A stretch of 64,000 nt of DNA from DAOULY01 sp034414595 (GCA_034414595.1 DAOULY010000004.1:41905-105904), one strand, 5' to 3'; shown: positions 32,736 through 41,218, numbered from the stretch's first letter. Numbers and translations: made by a program. The notes: a model not told the origin generated them from the letters alone.

Positions 32736-32816
32736 ATGTGTGTAGCGATGCCGCACAAGGTGCTTGAAGTCAGTGAGAACGGCCGAGCTCAGATTGAGGT
32801 TGATGGCATCAGGTAG
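32736..32816 (+). pseudogene. hypC: Truncated hypC (26 codons)
   Basis: ATG TGT GTA GCG ATG CCG encodes MCVAMPHKVLEVSENG, the HypC N-terminus with the essential Cys2. The frame stops at TAG after VDGIR, about where HypC continues for 50 more residues. The downstream sequence in this or other frames does not resume HypC. The gene is cut at the boundary with the integrase island, so HypC function must come from elsewhere or is lost. Confidence 0.7.
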
Positions 32817-32961
32817 GCCATGCTTCGTTCAGGTGGATCGCCCCTCAAGCTGATAGAATAGGTTGTCCGGTTAGCAACAGCAGCTGGATGGTGAGGATTC
32901 ACAAATACACCAGCTTGTTGGGAGAAAACGGTTGTTAAACAATAGTCCATAATGTGTGGCA

Positions 32962-33029
32962 GGAGTAACGAAAGCTCGGAATGTTACTCCCAACTAACAA
33001 AAAGAGGCAGGGGATTCATCGTCCCCTCT
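32962..33029. terminator. Two hairpins between the hydrogenase operon and the integrase gene
   Basis: GGAGTAAC/GTTACTCC (32962-32969 with 32983-32990) and a second stem around GGGGA-TTCATCG-TCCCC (33003-33029, followed by T/C-rich sequence) lie between the convergent ends. Either could end transcription in both directions. The 214 bases after hypC hold nothing else that I can support. Confidence 0.5.
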
Positions 33030-33030
33030 T

Positions 33031-33975
33031 CTATTTGAAGCTGAGATTATCCACCGGACTATATTTCTTATGGCTCTCGATAGCGTCATAGCATCCCACA
33101 GCTTGGCAATACCTGTTCGTCATCATCAGCGTAGTATGCCCCAGTAACCTTTGCAGCATCAGGCTATCCCCTCCATTCTTCAGCCACGTGGTTGCGAAAG
33201 TATGCCGAAGCAAATGGGGATGGACATTAATGCCTGTCCTCTTCCTGAGCTTAATGAAGAGTGTCTCAACGCTACTGTCTTTCAGGGTAACTCCCTTCTC
33301 TGTCAGCCATAAGCTCTCATTGTGGCCATTTACCTTGCTTCGAAGTTTCAAGTATCTCCTTAATGCCTTCCATGTCGTATTGCCGTAGCGGACCACCCTT
33401 TCCCCTGTCTTTCCGTCAACCCTCATTAGCTGCTGTTCCATATTGATGTCCGCCATCTTAATATTGAGCAGTTCCCCTAACCGTAACCCGCAGTCTACCA
33501 GAACCAGGATTATGGCCTTGTTCCTTATCCCATCAAAGGTATCCGGAAGGCTTGATATTAGTTGATTTATCTCGGTACTAATAAGGGATTTTACAACCTT
33601 CTTCTCTGCCCTCGGTACTTTTATCTTAACCAGAGAATTGGTTTCCAAAATGCCTTCGTTAACCGACCAATTTAACAAGGCTGATAATGCCCGATAGTAT
33701 TTCTGGACAGTGGTGGAGTTCATAGGCTTCATGGCTCGTGGACAGGTACTATTGAAGCGGTGAGGTGTTTCCCTGAGATAAGCCAGGAACTCTCTTAGGT
33801 GGTTTGTAGTTATGGCTGAAATATCATCCGGCCAGTTGTAATTAGTGGCATACCATAGAAAGCCTTTGAGCTTGTCCGAGTAACATTCAATCGTTCCGTA
33901 AGATTTCCCCTCTACCTTGCAGGACAGCAGGAAGCCATCAATAGCTTGCTTTATTGTTGTAACTTTCTTAGACAT
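33031..33975 (-). CDS. Tyrosine recombinase (integrase), 314 aa
   Basis: An N-terminal SAM-like core-binding domain (about 8-110) is followed by the catalytic domain with the first Arg in DCGLRLGELLNIK, the HPHLLRHTFATTWL box (H-x-x-R), LLGHTTLMMTNRY with the late His and the Tyr nucleophile region. All expected catalytic residues appear intact. AAGGAG lies seven bases before the ATG. It lies 1.3 kb from tRNA-Met, whose 3' end faces it, as for integrases of tRNA-targeted islands. It may be a mobile-element or island integrase, or a XerC-like enzyme. Confidence 0.9.
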   Translation of the reverse strand: MSKKVTTIKQAIDGFLLSCKVEGKSYGTIECYSDKLKGFLWYATNYNWPDDISAITTNHLREFLAYLRETPHRFNSTCPRAMKPMNSTTVQKYYRALSALLNWSVNEGILETNSLVKIKVPRAEKKVVKSLISTEINQLISSLPDTFDGIRNKAIILVLVDCGLRLGELLNIKMADINMEQQLMRVDGKTGERVVRYGNTTWKALRRYLKLRSKVNGHNESLWLTEKGVTLKDSSVETLFIKLRKRTGINVHPHLLRHTFATTWLKNGGDSLMLQRLLGHTTLMMTNRYCQAVGCYDAIESHKKYSPVDNLSFK

Positions 33976-34182
33976 TGAACCTCTCCTTCTTCTCTTCTGA
34001 TTTGCGCGAGACGATATATGAGATTCCGGAGAAGGTCAATAGTGATGTGGTTAGGAGTTTTTGGTGCAAATCAAATATAAATAGAGTTCGCTTCAGAGTT
34101 GATTTTTACGTGATATAATTTATCCTCTAAGAGCTAATATTAATCATCCAAGCTCAGTGGATTTGCGAGAAGGAGTAACAAC

Positions 34183-34383
34183 ATGGCAAAAAAAGGAAGT
34201 AAAGTTCCATTACTCAAAGAATGCCCCCGGTGTCAGACTGAAGAATGGAGGCAGGAGGAACTCTCAATGTCTGGAAAATCTGGATTTATGGGTAGAACGT
34301 GGATATTCTGGGCATTTATATGTAAAGGGTGTGGTTATACAGAATTCTACCATAAGGAAATCGCAGGAATGTTATGGAAATAA
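34183..34383 (+). CDS. Small two-CxxC zinc-ribbon protein, 66 aa
   Basis: LLKECPRCQTEEW and FICKGCGYTEFY are the two halves of a zinc ribbon with an insertion of about 35 residues. GAAGGAG lies seven bases before the ATG. A TATAAT at 34114-34119 could serve as -10, with a poor -35. AT-rich codons match the island, not the chromosome. I know no function. Confidence 0.72.
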   Translation: MAKKGSKVPLLKECPRCQTEEWRQEELSMSGKSGFMGRTWIFWAFICKGCGYTEFYHKEIAGMLWK

Positions 34384-34452
34384 ACTATGCCTTGCTTATA
34401 AATAGAGTTAAAAACACCAAGTTTAAAGCAAAGTACTGAGAGGTTCTATTAG

Positions 34453-34589
34453 TGGCAGCGGAGGAATTTGAAGAAACAAGAATAGGCAAGCGTATAACTA
34501 ACACTTGCCTCCAATAGCTAATATTCGGTTTGCTGAAGAGTTTAGGTCTCTATATGTCGTTATTGAAAATCTTGCTCTTCAGAGTTTCC
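34453..34589. repeat. Direct repeat copy A (~137 bp)
   Basis: This segment matches 34979-35112 at roughly 80% by eye, in the same orientation. It contains the tail of the small gene at 35073 (minus strand reading TLKSKI-NN-I then stop) and the terminator stem AGGCAAG/CTTGCCT (34484-34510). It starts immediately after the stop codon of the secreted-peptide gene at 34590, so that gene uses a copied 3' region. Its left end, TGGCAGCGG-AGGAATTTGAA, also resembles the tRNA-Met 3' end (TGGCAGCGGCAGGATTCGAA). Confidence 0.75.
34484..34510 (-). terminator. Terminator hairpin in repeat copy A
   Basis: AGGCAAG and CTTGCCT form a 7-bp stem. On the minus strand it is followed by ATTCTTGTTTCTTC. It would terminate the 34590-34808 gene. 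Confidence 0.5.
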
Positions 34590-34808
34590 TTAGAAACCAC
34601 TGCCGTCAGGAACGCCGTCACCAGCATTAGGAGCAGGTCCAGGTCCCCCATTTAGCCAGTCGTCCATCCCGCTGCCATCAGAGATCCCATCACCCGAATA
34701 AGGAGCAGGCCCATGCGGCCCGACCTCGGCCTCTGTTGCGGCGAATGCCATACTGGAGTGTAGAACAATCAGGGCTAAGACGGCGGCTATAATAAGTAGT
34801 ATTCTCAT
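34590..34808 (-). CDS. Small secreted peptide with Gly/Asp/Pro repeats, 72 aa
   Basis: A signal peptide (MRILLIIAAVLALIVLHSS, cleavage probably after AFAA) is followed by a mature part of about 48 residues with two copies of a GPAP-x2-GDG-x2-DGSG unit (GPAPYSGDGISDGSG and GPAPNAGDGVPDGSG). The Asp/Gly pattern recalls calcium-binding or surface repeats but is too short to assign. AAGGAGG lies six bases before the ATG. Its 3' flank is repeat copy A. Confidence 0.7.
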   Translation of the reverse strand: MRILLIIAAVLALIVLHSSMAFAATEAEVGPHGPAPYSGDGISDGSGMDDWLNGGPGPAPNAGDGVPDGSGF

Positions 34809-34978
34809 ATTCTGCCTCCTTTTCTCCTTTATCAGCTATCGTTTTTCAGGCGCTAAGCTGGCGTTAAGCTTTCTTTATCTTGTGTTACGGATGTTTCTGC
34901 TTTCACTATATATAACGAAAAAAAGGAGAAAGTGTCACTTATACTGGATTGATGAAAAGCGTTAAATGGTTTTTCTGG

Positions 34979-35112
34979 TGGCAGCCACCAGCTTCCAAGA
35001 AAACAAGAATAGGCAAGCGCAACTAACCCTTGCCTCCAATGGCTACTATTCGATTTACCGAAGAGTTCAGCCCTATATCTCGTTATTTAAAATCTTACTC
35101 TTCAGAGTCTCC
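34979..35112. repeat. Direct repeat copy B (~134 bp)
   Basis: This is the counterpart of 34453-34589. Here the repeat overlaps the last codons of the intact small gene at 35073-35228 and its terminator stem AGGCAAG/CTTGCCT (35011-35035). It is therefore likely the source copy. Confidence 0.75.
35011..35035 (-). terminator. Terminator hairpin in repeat copy B
   Basis: AGGCAAG/CTTGCCT stem, followed on the minus strand by ATTCTTGTTTTCTTGG. It lies 38 bases beyond the stop of the 35073 gene. Confidence 0.5.
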
Positions 35113-35228
35113 CACTCACTCATGGTCAGGACACAGAGATTGCCCTCTTCACCAATTTCAACATGGTCATCAGCTAATTTCACTACGGGACAGCAAGAAC
35201 CCTCTGCACACAGATAAATGATTTTCAC
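35073..35228 (-). CDS. Small Cys-containing protein, 51 aa (GTG start)
   Basis: The start GTG is preceded at seven bases by a perfect AAGGAGG. The product begins VKIIYLCAEGSCCPVVKLA and continues with IGEEGNLCVLTMSEWETL, so it has three N-terminal Cys and one later Cys in a compact mixed sequence. It lies just downstream of tRNA-Met on the same strand. Its 3' end is duplicated at 34561-34589. I do not recognise a family; metal binding is possible. Confidence 0.7.
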   Translation of the reverse strand: MKIIYLCAEGSCCPVVKLADDHVEIGEEGNLCVLTMSEWETLKSKILNNEI

Positions 35229-35257
35229 CTTCGTACCTCCTTATTCCTTAATTTTAA

Positions 35258-35329
35258 TGGCAGCGGCAGGATTCGAACCTGCGACCAAAGGCTTATGAGT
35301 CCCTTGCTCTACCCCTGAGCTACGCTGCC
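35258..35329 (-). tRNA. tRNA-Met (CAT anticodon, elongator type)
   Basis: The 72-nt minus-strand gene folds as acceptor GGCAGCG/CGCTGCC, D-stem GCTC/GAGC, anticodon loop CTCATAA and T-arm GCAGG-TTCGAAT-CCTGC, with discriminator A and no encoded CCA. The pair next to the anticodon loop is A-G. The TTCGAAT loop and CTCATAA point to elongator Met rather than initiator; a tRNA-Ile2 (lysidine) reading cannot be wholly excluded. Its 3' end faces the integrase island. Confidence 0.93.
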
Positions 35330-35369
35330 ACATTTTGAATATAGCAATCACAGATATTTGATGTCAACC

Positions 35370-36560
35370 TCATCCCCTGGCGGCAAGAAGCGCCACCACC
35401 CTGCCCAGTACCCTGTGGGCCACCTCAGTCTTAGACAGCAGTGGCAGATGCTCCGTACCCTGGCTATCGATGAGGATTACCCGGTTGGTATCCACGGCAA
35501 AGCCGCTATCAGGAGCGGTGACGTCGTTGGCCACAATGAGGTCGAGCCCTTTCTCCGCCAGCTTCTTCTTGGCGTTTCGCACCAGACGCTCTGTTTCGGC
35601 AGCAAAGCCAACCTTTAGCGGCCCTGAAATCTGGCTCAGGATGTCTGGATTCGGCACCAGCTCCAGAGTCAGGGGCTTAGCAGCAACTCTCTTAATTTTA
35701 CTCTTAACCGGAGTCGCTGGACGGTAATCGGCTACCGCCGCAGCCATGATCACAGCATCGGCCCCGCCCGTCCGCTGCATGATGGCGTCCTGCATCTGTA
35801 GCGCAGTCTGGACCCAAACAACCTCAACACCAACCGGAGGCTTGAGCGCGGTTGGCGCGCTGATCAGGATCACCGTAGCCCCGCGGTCTCTGGCAGCCGC
35901 GGCGAGGGCATAGCCCATCTTCCCCGAGGAGCGATTGCTGAGATAACGGACGGGATCGAGGGCCTCCTGAGTTCCCCCAGCGCTGACCAGTATTTTTCGC
36001 CCTGCCAGGTCGCCGCCCTGGCCCAGAACCTGGTGAATCGTGCCCAGGATTTCATCCATCTCAGCCAGGCGGCCCAGGCCCACAGCCCCCGAGGCCAGTC
36101 GCCCATAGCCCGGACCTACGATGATGAAACCTCGAGAGCGGAGCTTTTCTTGGTTCTGCTGGGTTATATCATTCTGGTACATGCCGAGGTCCATGGCCGG
36201 GGCCAGGATTATCGGGGCACTGGTGGCGAGCACGGTGCAGCTCAACAAGTCATCGGCGATTCCTGTTGCCAGTTTGGCCATGGTGTTGGCGGTTGCCGGG
36301 GCGATGACCACTGCGTCGGCCCGCTCCGCCAGCGCAACGTGCTCCAGGCTGAACTCGGTGACCGGGGCGAACATGTCAACCAGCGCCGGTCGGTGAGTAA
36401 TGGCACGAAAGCTGAGCGGGGTCACAAACTCAGTGGCAGCCTTGGTCAGGACCACATCAACGTTGATCCCCTCTTGGCTGAGCTTACTGGCCAGGTCCAC
36501 CGCTTTGTAGGCGGCGATGCTGCCGGTAACTCCTAAGACGACGGTCTTACCAGAGAACAT
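35370..36560 (-). CDS. coaBC: Bifunctional phosphopantothenoylcysteine synthetase/decarboxylase, 396 aa
   Basis: The N-terminal flavoprotein decarboxylase domain (VTGSIAAYKAVDLASKL; VIAPATANTMAKLATGIADD; PAMDLGMY) is joined to the CTP-dependent ligase domain (VSAGGTQEALDPVRYLSNRS, SGKMGYALA). It catalyses two steps of coenzyme A synthesis from 4'-phosphopantothenate. It lies eight bases downstream of coaX with GGGAGGGG before the ATG, so the two form a CoA operon. Confidence 0.95.
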   Translation of the reverse strand: MFSGKTVVLGVTGSIAAYKAVDLASKLSQEGINVDVVLTKAATEFVTPLSFRAITHRPALVDMFAPVTEFSLEHVALAERADAVVIAPATANTMAKLATGIADDLLSCTVLATSAPIILAPAMDLGMYQNDITQQNQEKLRSRGFIIVGPGYGRLASGAVGLGRLAEMDEILGTIHQVLGQGGDLAGRKILVSAGGTQEALDPVRYLSNRSSGKMGYALAAAARDRGATVILISAPTALKPPVGVEVVWVQTALQMQDAIMQRTGGADAVIMAAAVADYRPATPVKSKIKRVAAKPLTLELVPNPDILSQISGPLKVGFAAETERLVRNAKKKLAEKGLDLIVANDVTAPDSGFAVDTNRVILIDSQGTEHLPLLSKTEVAHRVLGRVVALLAARG

Positions 36561-36568
36561 ACCCCTCC

Positions 36569-37339
36569 CTATCGCTTAGTATTCAATTCATGGATTATGC
36601 GTAATCCGTTCAGAGTCAGATCGGGGTCCACCAGCTCGATGACCTTGGTCTCCTTGGCGATGAGATCGGCGAAGCCTCCGGTGGCGACTACCCGGGCCTC
36701 CTCAGCGAGCTCATGTTTGATCTGGGCCACCAGTCCCTCCACCAACGCAACATAGCCAAATACGATGCCTGCTTGCATGGCGGAGACGGTATTTTTGCCG
36801 ATGACCCGCTTGGGACGGACCAGTTCAACCCGGGGCAGTTTGGCTGTGCTCTGAAACAGGCCTTCGGCGGCTACACCGATGCCTGGGGCCACAGCGCCAC
36901 CAAGGTAATCGCCTTCCTGTGATACCACGTCGAAAGTGGTGGCGGTGCCGAAGTCGATGACGATCAGTGGACCTCCGTAGAGACGGTGCCCGGCCACCGC
37001 ATTGATAACACGATCAGTACCGACCTCGCGCGGATTGTCCATCCGGATACGAACCCCGGTTTTCATCCCTGAGCCGACGACTAATGGCGAGATTTTTAAA
37101 TAACGCCGACACAGCTCATCAAAGGTGCTTACCAAGGGCGGGACTACACTGCAAATAATCGCTTCCTTGATATCGGACAGGGAGATTCCACTGTTGGGCA
37201 AGAGGTCTAACAGTATCGCCGCATATTCATCTGCCAGCTTGTGTACGTCGGTGGCAAGATGCCAGGTGGCGCTGAGCCTATCATCTCGGAAAACTCCGAT
37301 AGCGATAGTGGTATTGCCAATATCAACTGCCAGCAACAT
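36569..37339 (-). CDS. coaX: Type III pantothenate kinase, 256 aa
   Basis: The ASKHA-fold motifs are clear: LLAVDIGNTTIAIGVF (phosphate 1), GTDRVINAVAGHRLYGG and IVIDFGTATTFDVV (phosphate 2 and catalytic Asp), GGAVAPGI and a final ATGGFA (adenosine). It phosphorylates pantothenate, the first step of CoA synthesis, and is upstream of coaBC. Confidence 0.95.
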   Translation of the reverse strand: MLLAVDIGNTTIAIGVFRDDRLSATWHLATDVHKLADEYAAILLDLLPNSGISLSDIKEAIICSVVPPLVSTFDELCRRYLKISPLVVGSGMKTGVRIRMDNPREVGTDRVINAVAGHRLYGGPLIVIDFGTATTFDVVSQEGDYLGGAVAPGIGVAAEGLFQSTAKLPRVELVRPKRVIGKNTVSAMQAGIVFGYVALVEGLVAQIKHELAEEARVVATGGFADLIAKETKVIELVDPDLTLNGLRIIHELNTKR

Positions 37340-37374
37340 TTCAATGCAATCATTATAGCGGAGTTCGGCTGCGG

Positions 37375-38556
37375 CTACAATGTCGTTTGCGGGAACATGG
37401 CACTGGCTGCGGCGGTGACCACGCGGTAGACCTCCTGAAGGGGTAGACCATGTTCCACGGCGAGACGGCGGCAGTCTTCATATTCCGGCACCATGGCCAC
37501 TGGGGTGCCATGAAGCCGCTTGACCTTGACCAGGGCTCGACCTAAGCTGGTCATGACCTCCATCACTTCACGCTCCGCCTCGTGGCGGCGCACCGCCTGG
37601 ACTCGGACCCCGAGAGTTGAGGTCTCACGGAGTATGGTCTCAACCAGTGCCCCCTCAGCCTGGGCCCGGGCCAGGACGGAGAGCGTGACCGCAGGCCGGT
37701 TCTTCTTCATCTGAATGGGCACGAACCAAACATCCGCAGCCCCTTGAGCCAGCAGCTGCTCCATAACATAGCCATAAAGCTCTGGGTTCATGTCGTCGAT
37801 GTTGGTCTCGAGAAGCAGCAGGTCCGCTTCGGTGGGCTCGAGCGCTTGCCCCAGCCAGAGCCGCAACATATGGCGAGCGCCGATGCCATAGCCAATGCGC
37901 TCCAAAGCTATCACCGGTCGCTCAAAGGAAGCCAGAGCTGTAATGATAGCAGCTGCAGTGGGGGTCACCAGCTCTCCAACCTCTGAGGTGGGGCGCACCG
38001 GTGCCTGGGACATGGCCAGTAGTTCCAGAGTTGCCGGCGCTGGGGCGGGCAGGGTACCGTGGGCACTATCTATGGTGCCGCTGCCCAGAGGCAGAACTGA
38101 GGCCAATACTCGCTCCACGGCGAGGAACTCCAGTCCCAGCAGGACGCCGATGACGTCGATGATGGCATCAACAGCGCCCACCTCGTGGAAGTGCACCTCT
38201 TCCACTGCAATGCCGTGCACCTTGGCTTCAGCCTCAGCCAGGCGGCTGAAGATAATAGCCCCTTGCTCCTTCACCGATTGTGGCAGGTCGCTGGCGGAGA
38301 TTATATTGAGGATCTGGCTGAGAGAGCGATGCTCCGTTTCCTGGCTCTGATCGAGGGAAACGGTAACTTTGGTGCCGGCTAGCGGACCATGCCACGCCTT
38401 TTCCGCTAGAAGCTGATAGCCAGTGAGGGGCAGCTTGGATAGCTGGGAGATTAGTGCCTCAAGGGGCAAGCCGACATCGACCAAAGCGCCGAGGAGCATA
38501 TCGCCGCCGGCCCCGGCAAAGCAATCGAGATAAGCGACCCTCAAGACAGCCCCCAA
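37375..38556 (-). CDS. larC: Nickel-pincer cofactor nickel insertase LarC, 393 aa
   Basis: LarC inserts nickel into the pyridinium bisthiocarboxylate cofactor of lactate racemase-like enzymes. The family motifs are AYLDCFAGAGGDMLLGALVD at the N-terminus, VEEVHFHEVGAVDAIIDVIG in the middle and ETNIDDMNPELYGYVME. Here the gene is one frame, without the programmed frameshift seen in some lactobacilli. TTG start (38556; alternatively TTG at 38544). It is grouped with larB; larE and a racemase are not in the window. Confidence 0.9.
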   Translation of the reverse strand: MGAVLRVAYLDCFAGAGGDMLLGALVDVGLPLEALISQLSKLPLTGYQLLAEKAWHGPLAGTKVTVSLDQSQETEHRSLSQILNIISASDLPQSVKEQGAIIFSRLAEAEAKVHGIAVEEVHFHEVGAVDAIIDVIGVLLGLEFLAVERVLASVLPLGSGTIDSAHGTLPAPAPATLELLAMSQAPVRPTSEVGELVTPTAAAIITALASFERPVIALERIGYGIGARHMLRLWLGQALEPTEADLLLLETNIDDMNPELYGYVMEQLLAQGAADVWFVPIQMKKNRPAVTLSVLARAQAEGALVETILRETSTLGVRVQAVRRHEAEREVMEVMTSLGRALVKVKRLHGTPVAMVPEYEDCRRLAVEHGLPLQEVYRVVTAAASAMFPQTTL

Positions 38557-39048
38557 TCACTCCCGGATAATCAGCCTGATCTTGTGCTTGCGCCATAGAT
38601 CGGCTTTGAGCTCCCAATCGGTCCAGTGCTTATACGTCTCCCCGCTTTCCATGTTGAGGACGAAGGCAATGACCGCAGGGTAATATCGGGAGTAGATGAG
38701 TGCCTGTCCAATGGCGGAGCCGACCTTTGACTCCAGCTCACCTCCGCCTTTGACCAGCTTCAACACAAAGGCCACCGCAGGGAACTCGGTGACCTCTATG
38801 GCCAGGTCAGGGCAAAAATCGGTGCCGAAGATGGAGATCGGCTGCAACCCCTTGGCACGCTCCTGGATTTCGTAGGGCAGGCCCAGAGGGCCGAATTTCC
38901 CTTGGGCGAACTTCCGCACTGCCCGGATCACATCAGCCTTCAGCCTGGCCTCACTGCGATACTCGGTTTTGAGGGAGGCAGCCAGAAGCTCGTTGGAGAG
39001 CTGGTCTACGAAATCAGCAGCACCGAGATAGCGAAGTTCCTCAGCCAT
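38557..39048 (-). CDS. Hypothetical 163-aa protein between larB and larC
   Basis: I do not recognise the family. GGAG eight bases before the ATG at 39048 decides the start. It overlaps the larB stop by eight bases and directly abuts larC, so it is translated with them. The C-terminal half (CPDLAIEVTEFPAVAFVLKLVKGG, then IGQALIYSRYYPAVIAFVL) resembles the core strands of PD-(D/E)XK-type folds, with the D-(x)n-E-x-K order only partly met. Function in nickel cofactor synthesis is not implied by more than position. Confidence 0.7.
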   Translation of the reverse strand: MAEELRYLGAADFVDQLSNELLAASLKTEYRSEARLKADVIRAVRKFAQGKFGPLGLPYEIQERAKGLQPISIFGTDFCPDLAIEVTEFPAVAFVLKLVKGGGELESKVGSAIGQALIYSRYYPAVIAFVLNMESGETYKHWTDWELKADLWRKHKIRLIIRE

Positions 39049-39784
39049 GAGCAGCACTCCGGTTGATCATAGCGGCAAGATAGCCCGCGCCAAAGCCGTT
39101 ATCGATGTTTACCACTCCTACCCCAGGAGAACAGCTATTGAGCATGGCGAGCAAGGGGGCCAGTCCACCAAAGCTGGCACCATAGCCGGCGCTGGTGGGC
39201 ACGGCGATCACCGGCACTGCCACCAGACCGCTGATGATGCTGGGCAATGCTCCCTCCATGCCAGCCACGACGACCACCACCCTGGCCTGGCGCAGTCGTG
39301 GCAGCTGATCGAATAAACGATGAATGCCGGAGACACCGACGTCATAGGCTCGATCAACCTCGTTGCCCATGAGTTCGGCGGTGATTGTGGCCTCCTCGGC
39401 CACCGGCAGGTCTGCAGTCCCGGCACTGACCACCGAGACCCCAGGGTCAGGAGTAGTGTCCTGAGTTCGGTCTACGGTGATGGCACGGGGAACGGGGTGA
39501 TAAACAGCCTCTGGCACCCGCTCCTGGACCAGGGTGAAGCACTCCTGGTCAACGCGGGTCACCAGCACCTTATCGGCATTGGCTGCTACACGCTCGACAA
39601 TAGCGACCACTTGCTGCTTCGTCTTTCCCTGGCCGAAGACCACTTCGGGAAAGCCACGGCGCAGCGCCCTATGATGGTCGATCTTGGCGAAGCCTAAATC
39701 CTCATAGGGAAGGAGACGCAATTCTGCTATCGCCTGCTCAACAGGAATCTCACCGGATTTCACCCTGCTCAAGAGTTGGGACAA
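39041..39784 (-). CDS. larB: Pyridinium-3,5-biscarboxylic acid mononucleotide synthase LarB, 247 aa
   Basis: LarB carboxylates nicotinate adenine dinucleotide in the first step of nickel-pincer synthesis and is related to PurE. Typical stretches are FAKIDHHRALRRGFPEVVFG, VSAGTADLPVAEEATITAEL and VPTSAGYGASFGGLAPLLAML. The likely start is TTG with GAGGAG upstream. It lies first in a larB-hypothetical-larC run. Confidence 0.92.
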   Translation of the reverse strand: MSQLLSRVKSGEIPVEQAIAELRLLPYEDLGFAKIDHHRALRRGFPEVVFGQGKTKQQVVAIVERVAANADKVLVTRVDQECFTLVQERVPEAVYHPVPRAITVDRTQDTTPDPGVSVVSAGTADLPVAEEATITAELMGNEVDRAYDVGVSGIHRLFDQLPRLRQARVVVVVAGMEGALPSIISGLVAVPVIAVPTSAGYGASFGGLAPLLAMLNSCSPGVGVVNIDNGFGAGYLAAMINRSAAHG

Positions 39785-39814
39785 ATGCTCCTCGTCGATG
39801 CTGAGCCCACCTCT

Positions 39815-41218
39815 CTATGTGATTTCCGTGTGGCCAGCAAGATAGCATTTGGGGTCGGTGAGCATCTTCGCTGCCTTGCGTAGCCTTTTCAGGTGGGACA
39901 ATGAGAATCGTCCGCTGCGCAGCCGACCTACGGCCTTCTTGATGCCACCGCCCCCGGCCATGGAACGCTCGGAGACGCTGGCATAGAGTTTGCTCAATTC
40001 GTTATAGAAATCGGGGAGGGGGAGTTTGGTGGGCAAAACGGCGTGGAGGCCATCAAAAAGCTCATGATTTCTGGTCACGATACTTTCCTTCACCTGAGCG
40101 AAAAGGTCGGTGCCGGGAAGCGGCGTCAGCACCGTGAACTGGGTGGTCCTGATGCGGAGCCTCTCCACATATTGGCGCAGCCTGGCGAAGCCTTCAACGG
40201 TTTCCTCAGGGTCCACTATGAAGGCGGCCACCACTCCTACCCCGTGGGAATAGAGAATATCCAGGGCCTTCTCATTGTTCTCCACGGTGTTGTTCTTGTT
40301 GACTGCCTTGAGTGCCTCCTCATCGATCTTCTCAAAGCCGATGAACACTCCTCCAAGCCCGAGCTCGCTCCAAAGAGGGACCAGATCTGGATGCTTGACG
40401 ATGGTATCGCTCCGGGCTTGGATATAATACTGCTTCTTGATCTTGTTTTCCTTGATCAGCTCTGCAAGTTTTTGCGCACGGGGGACGTTGCTGAGGAAGT
40501 TGTCATCCGAAAACAGGATGGCATCGGCATCCACGGTGAGCAGTTCTTCGAGCACCCTCTCGGCACTCTTGAACCTGACCTTGTCCTGAAAGAATTTATG
40601 CACTGAGCAGAAGTTGCAGCGGTAGGGGCATCCCCTGGCGGTCTCCACCAGGGCCACAGGATGCTCAAAGCCGAGAAAATACTGCTTTCGCAGTGGTTTG
40701 GACAGGTGGCGTGCGGGGAGCGGAAGCTGATCCATGTCCTTGACCAGGCTTCGTGTCCCGGTGAGGACCTGCTCTCCATCCTGGTTCAAGGCCAGCCCAA
40801 GAACCGACCTCAGGTCGCCATTTTGGCTTAGGCGCGACACCAGCTCGGCGAATGTTGGCTCGCCTTCTCCGATGACAATGGCATCGATGAAGTCACTGAT
40901 GAAATCTTCGGGAGTCAGTGAGGCATGATGACCACCGATAACCACGAAGGGCTCACATTGGCTCTTCTTGGCAAACTCAGCGATCCGCAATGCTGCGTTG
41001 ACATCCATGGTAAAAGAGCAGGAGATGGCGCAGATATCAGGCTGGAATGAGGAGAGGGTGCCTGCCAGGGTGTCGTGATCAAACAGGTCCAGTAGCTTGA
41101 GGTCATGCCCCGGCTCCAAAGCAGCAGCAATGTACTCCAGGCCCAGCGGCTCCAGGCACATAAGCCCGGCCAGGCCCAATTCCTCCTTTTGCCTCGGCTG
41201 TATCAACAGGATCTTCAT
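39815..41218 (-). CDS. B12-binding-domain radical SAM protein, 467 aa
   Basis: An N-terminal cobalamin-binding-like fold (about 1-150; AISCSFTMDVNAAL, VVIGGHHASLTPEDF) is followed by the radical SAM core with the [4Fe-4S] motif CPYRCNFCSV near residue 200. The DxHxxG cobalamin motif is absent, as in many members. A C-terminal part of about 100 residues is unassigned. The substrate is unknown; the family includes methyltransferases and ring-forming enzymes. It lies 16 bases after the hypothetical gene at 41235. Confidence 0.85.
   Translation of the reverse strand: MKILLIQPRQKEELGLAGLMCLEPLGLEYIAAALEPGHDLKLLDLFDHDTLAGTLSSFQPDICAISCSFTMDVNAALRIAEFAKKSQCEPFVVIGGHHASLTPEDFISDFIDAIVIGEGEPTFAELVSRLSQNGDLRSVLGLALNQDGEQVLTGTRSLVKDMDQLPLPARHLSKPLRKQYFLGFEHPVALVETARGCPYRCNFCSVHKFFQDKVRFKSAERVLEELLTVDADAILFSDDNFLSNVPRAQKLAELIKENKIKKQYYIQARSDTIVKHPDLVPLWSELGLGGVFIGFEKIDEEALKAVNKNNTVENNEKALDILYSHGVGVVAAFIVDPEETVEGFARLRQYVERLRIRTTQFTVLTPLPGTDLFAQVKESIVTRNHELFDGLHAVLPTKLPLPDFYNELSKLYASVSERSMAGGGGIKKAVGRLRSGRFSLSHLKRLRKAAKMLTDPKCYLAGHTEIT

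Noticed and set aside
34157..34405. 82-codon plus-strand ORF
   Set aside because: The overlapping frame at 34183 has a strong ribosome site and a zinc ribbon.
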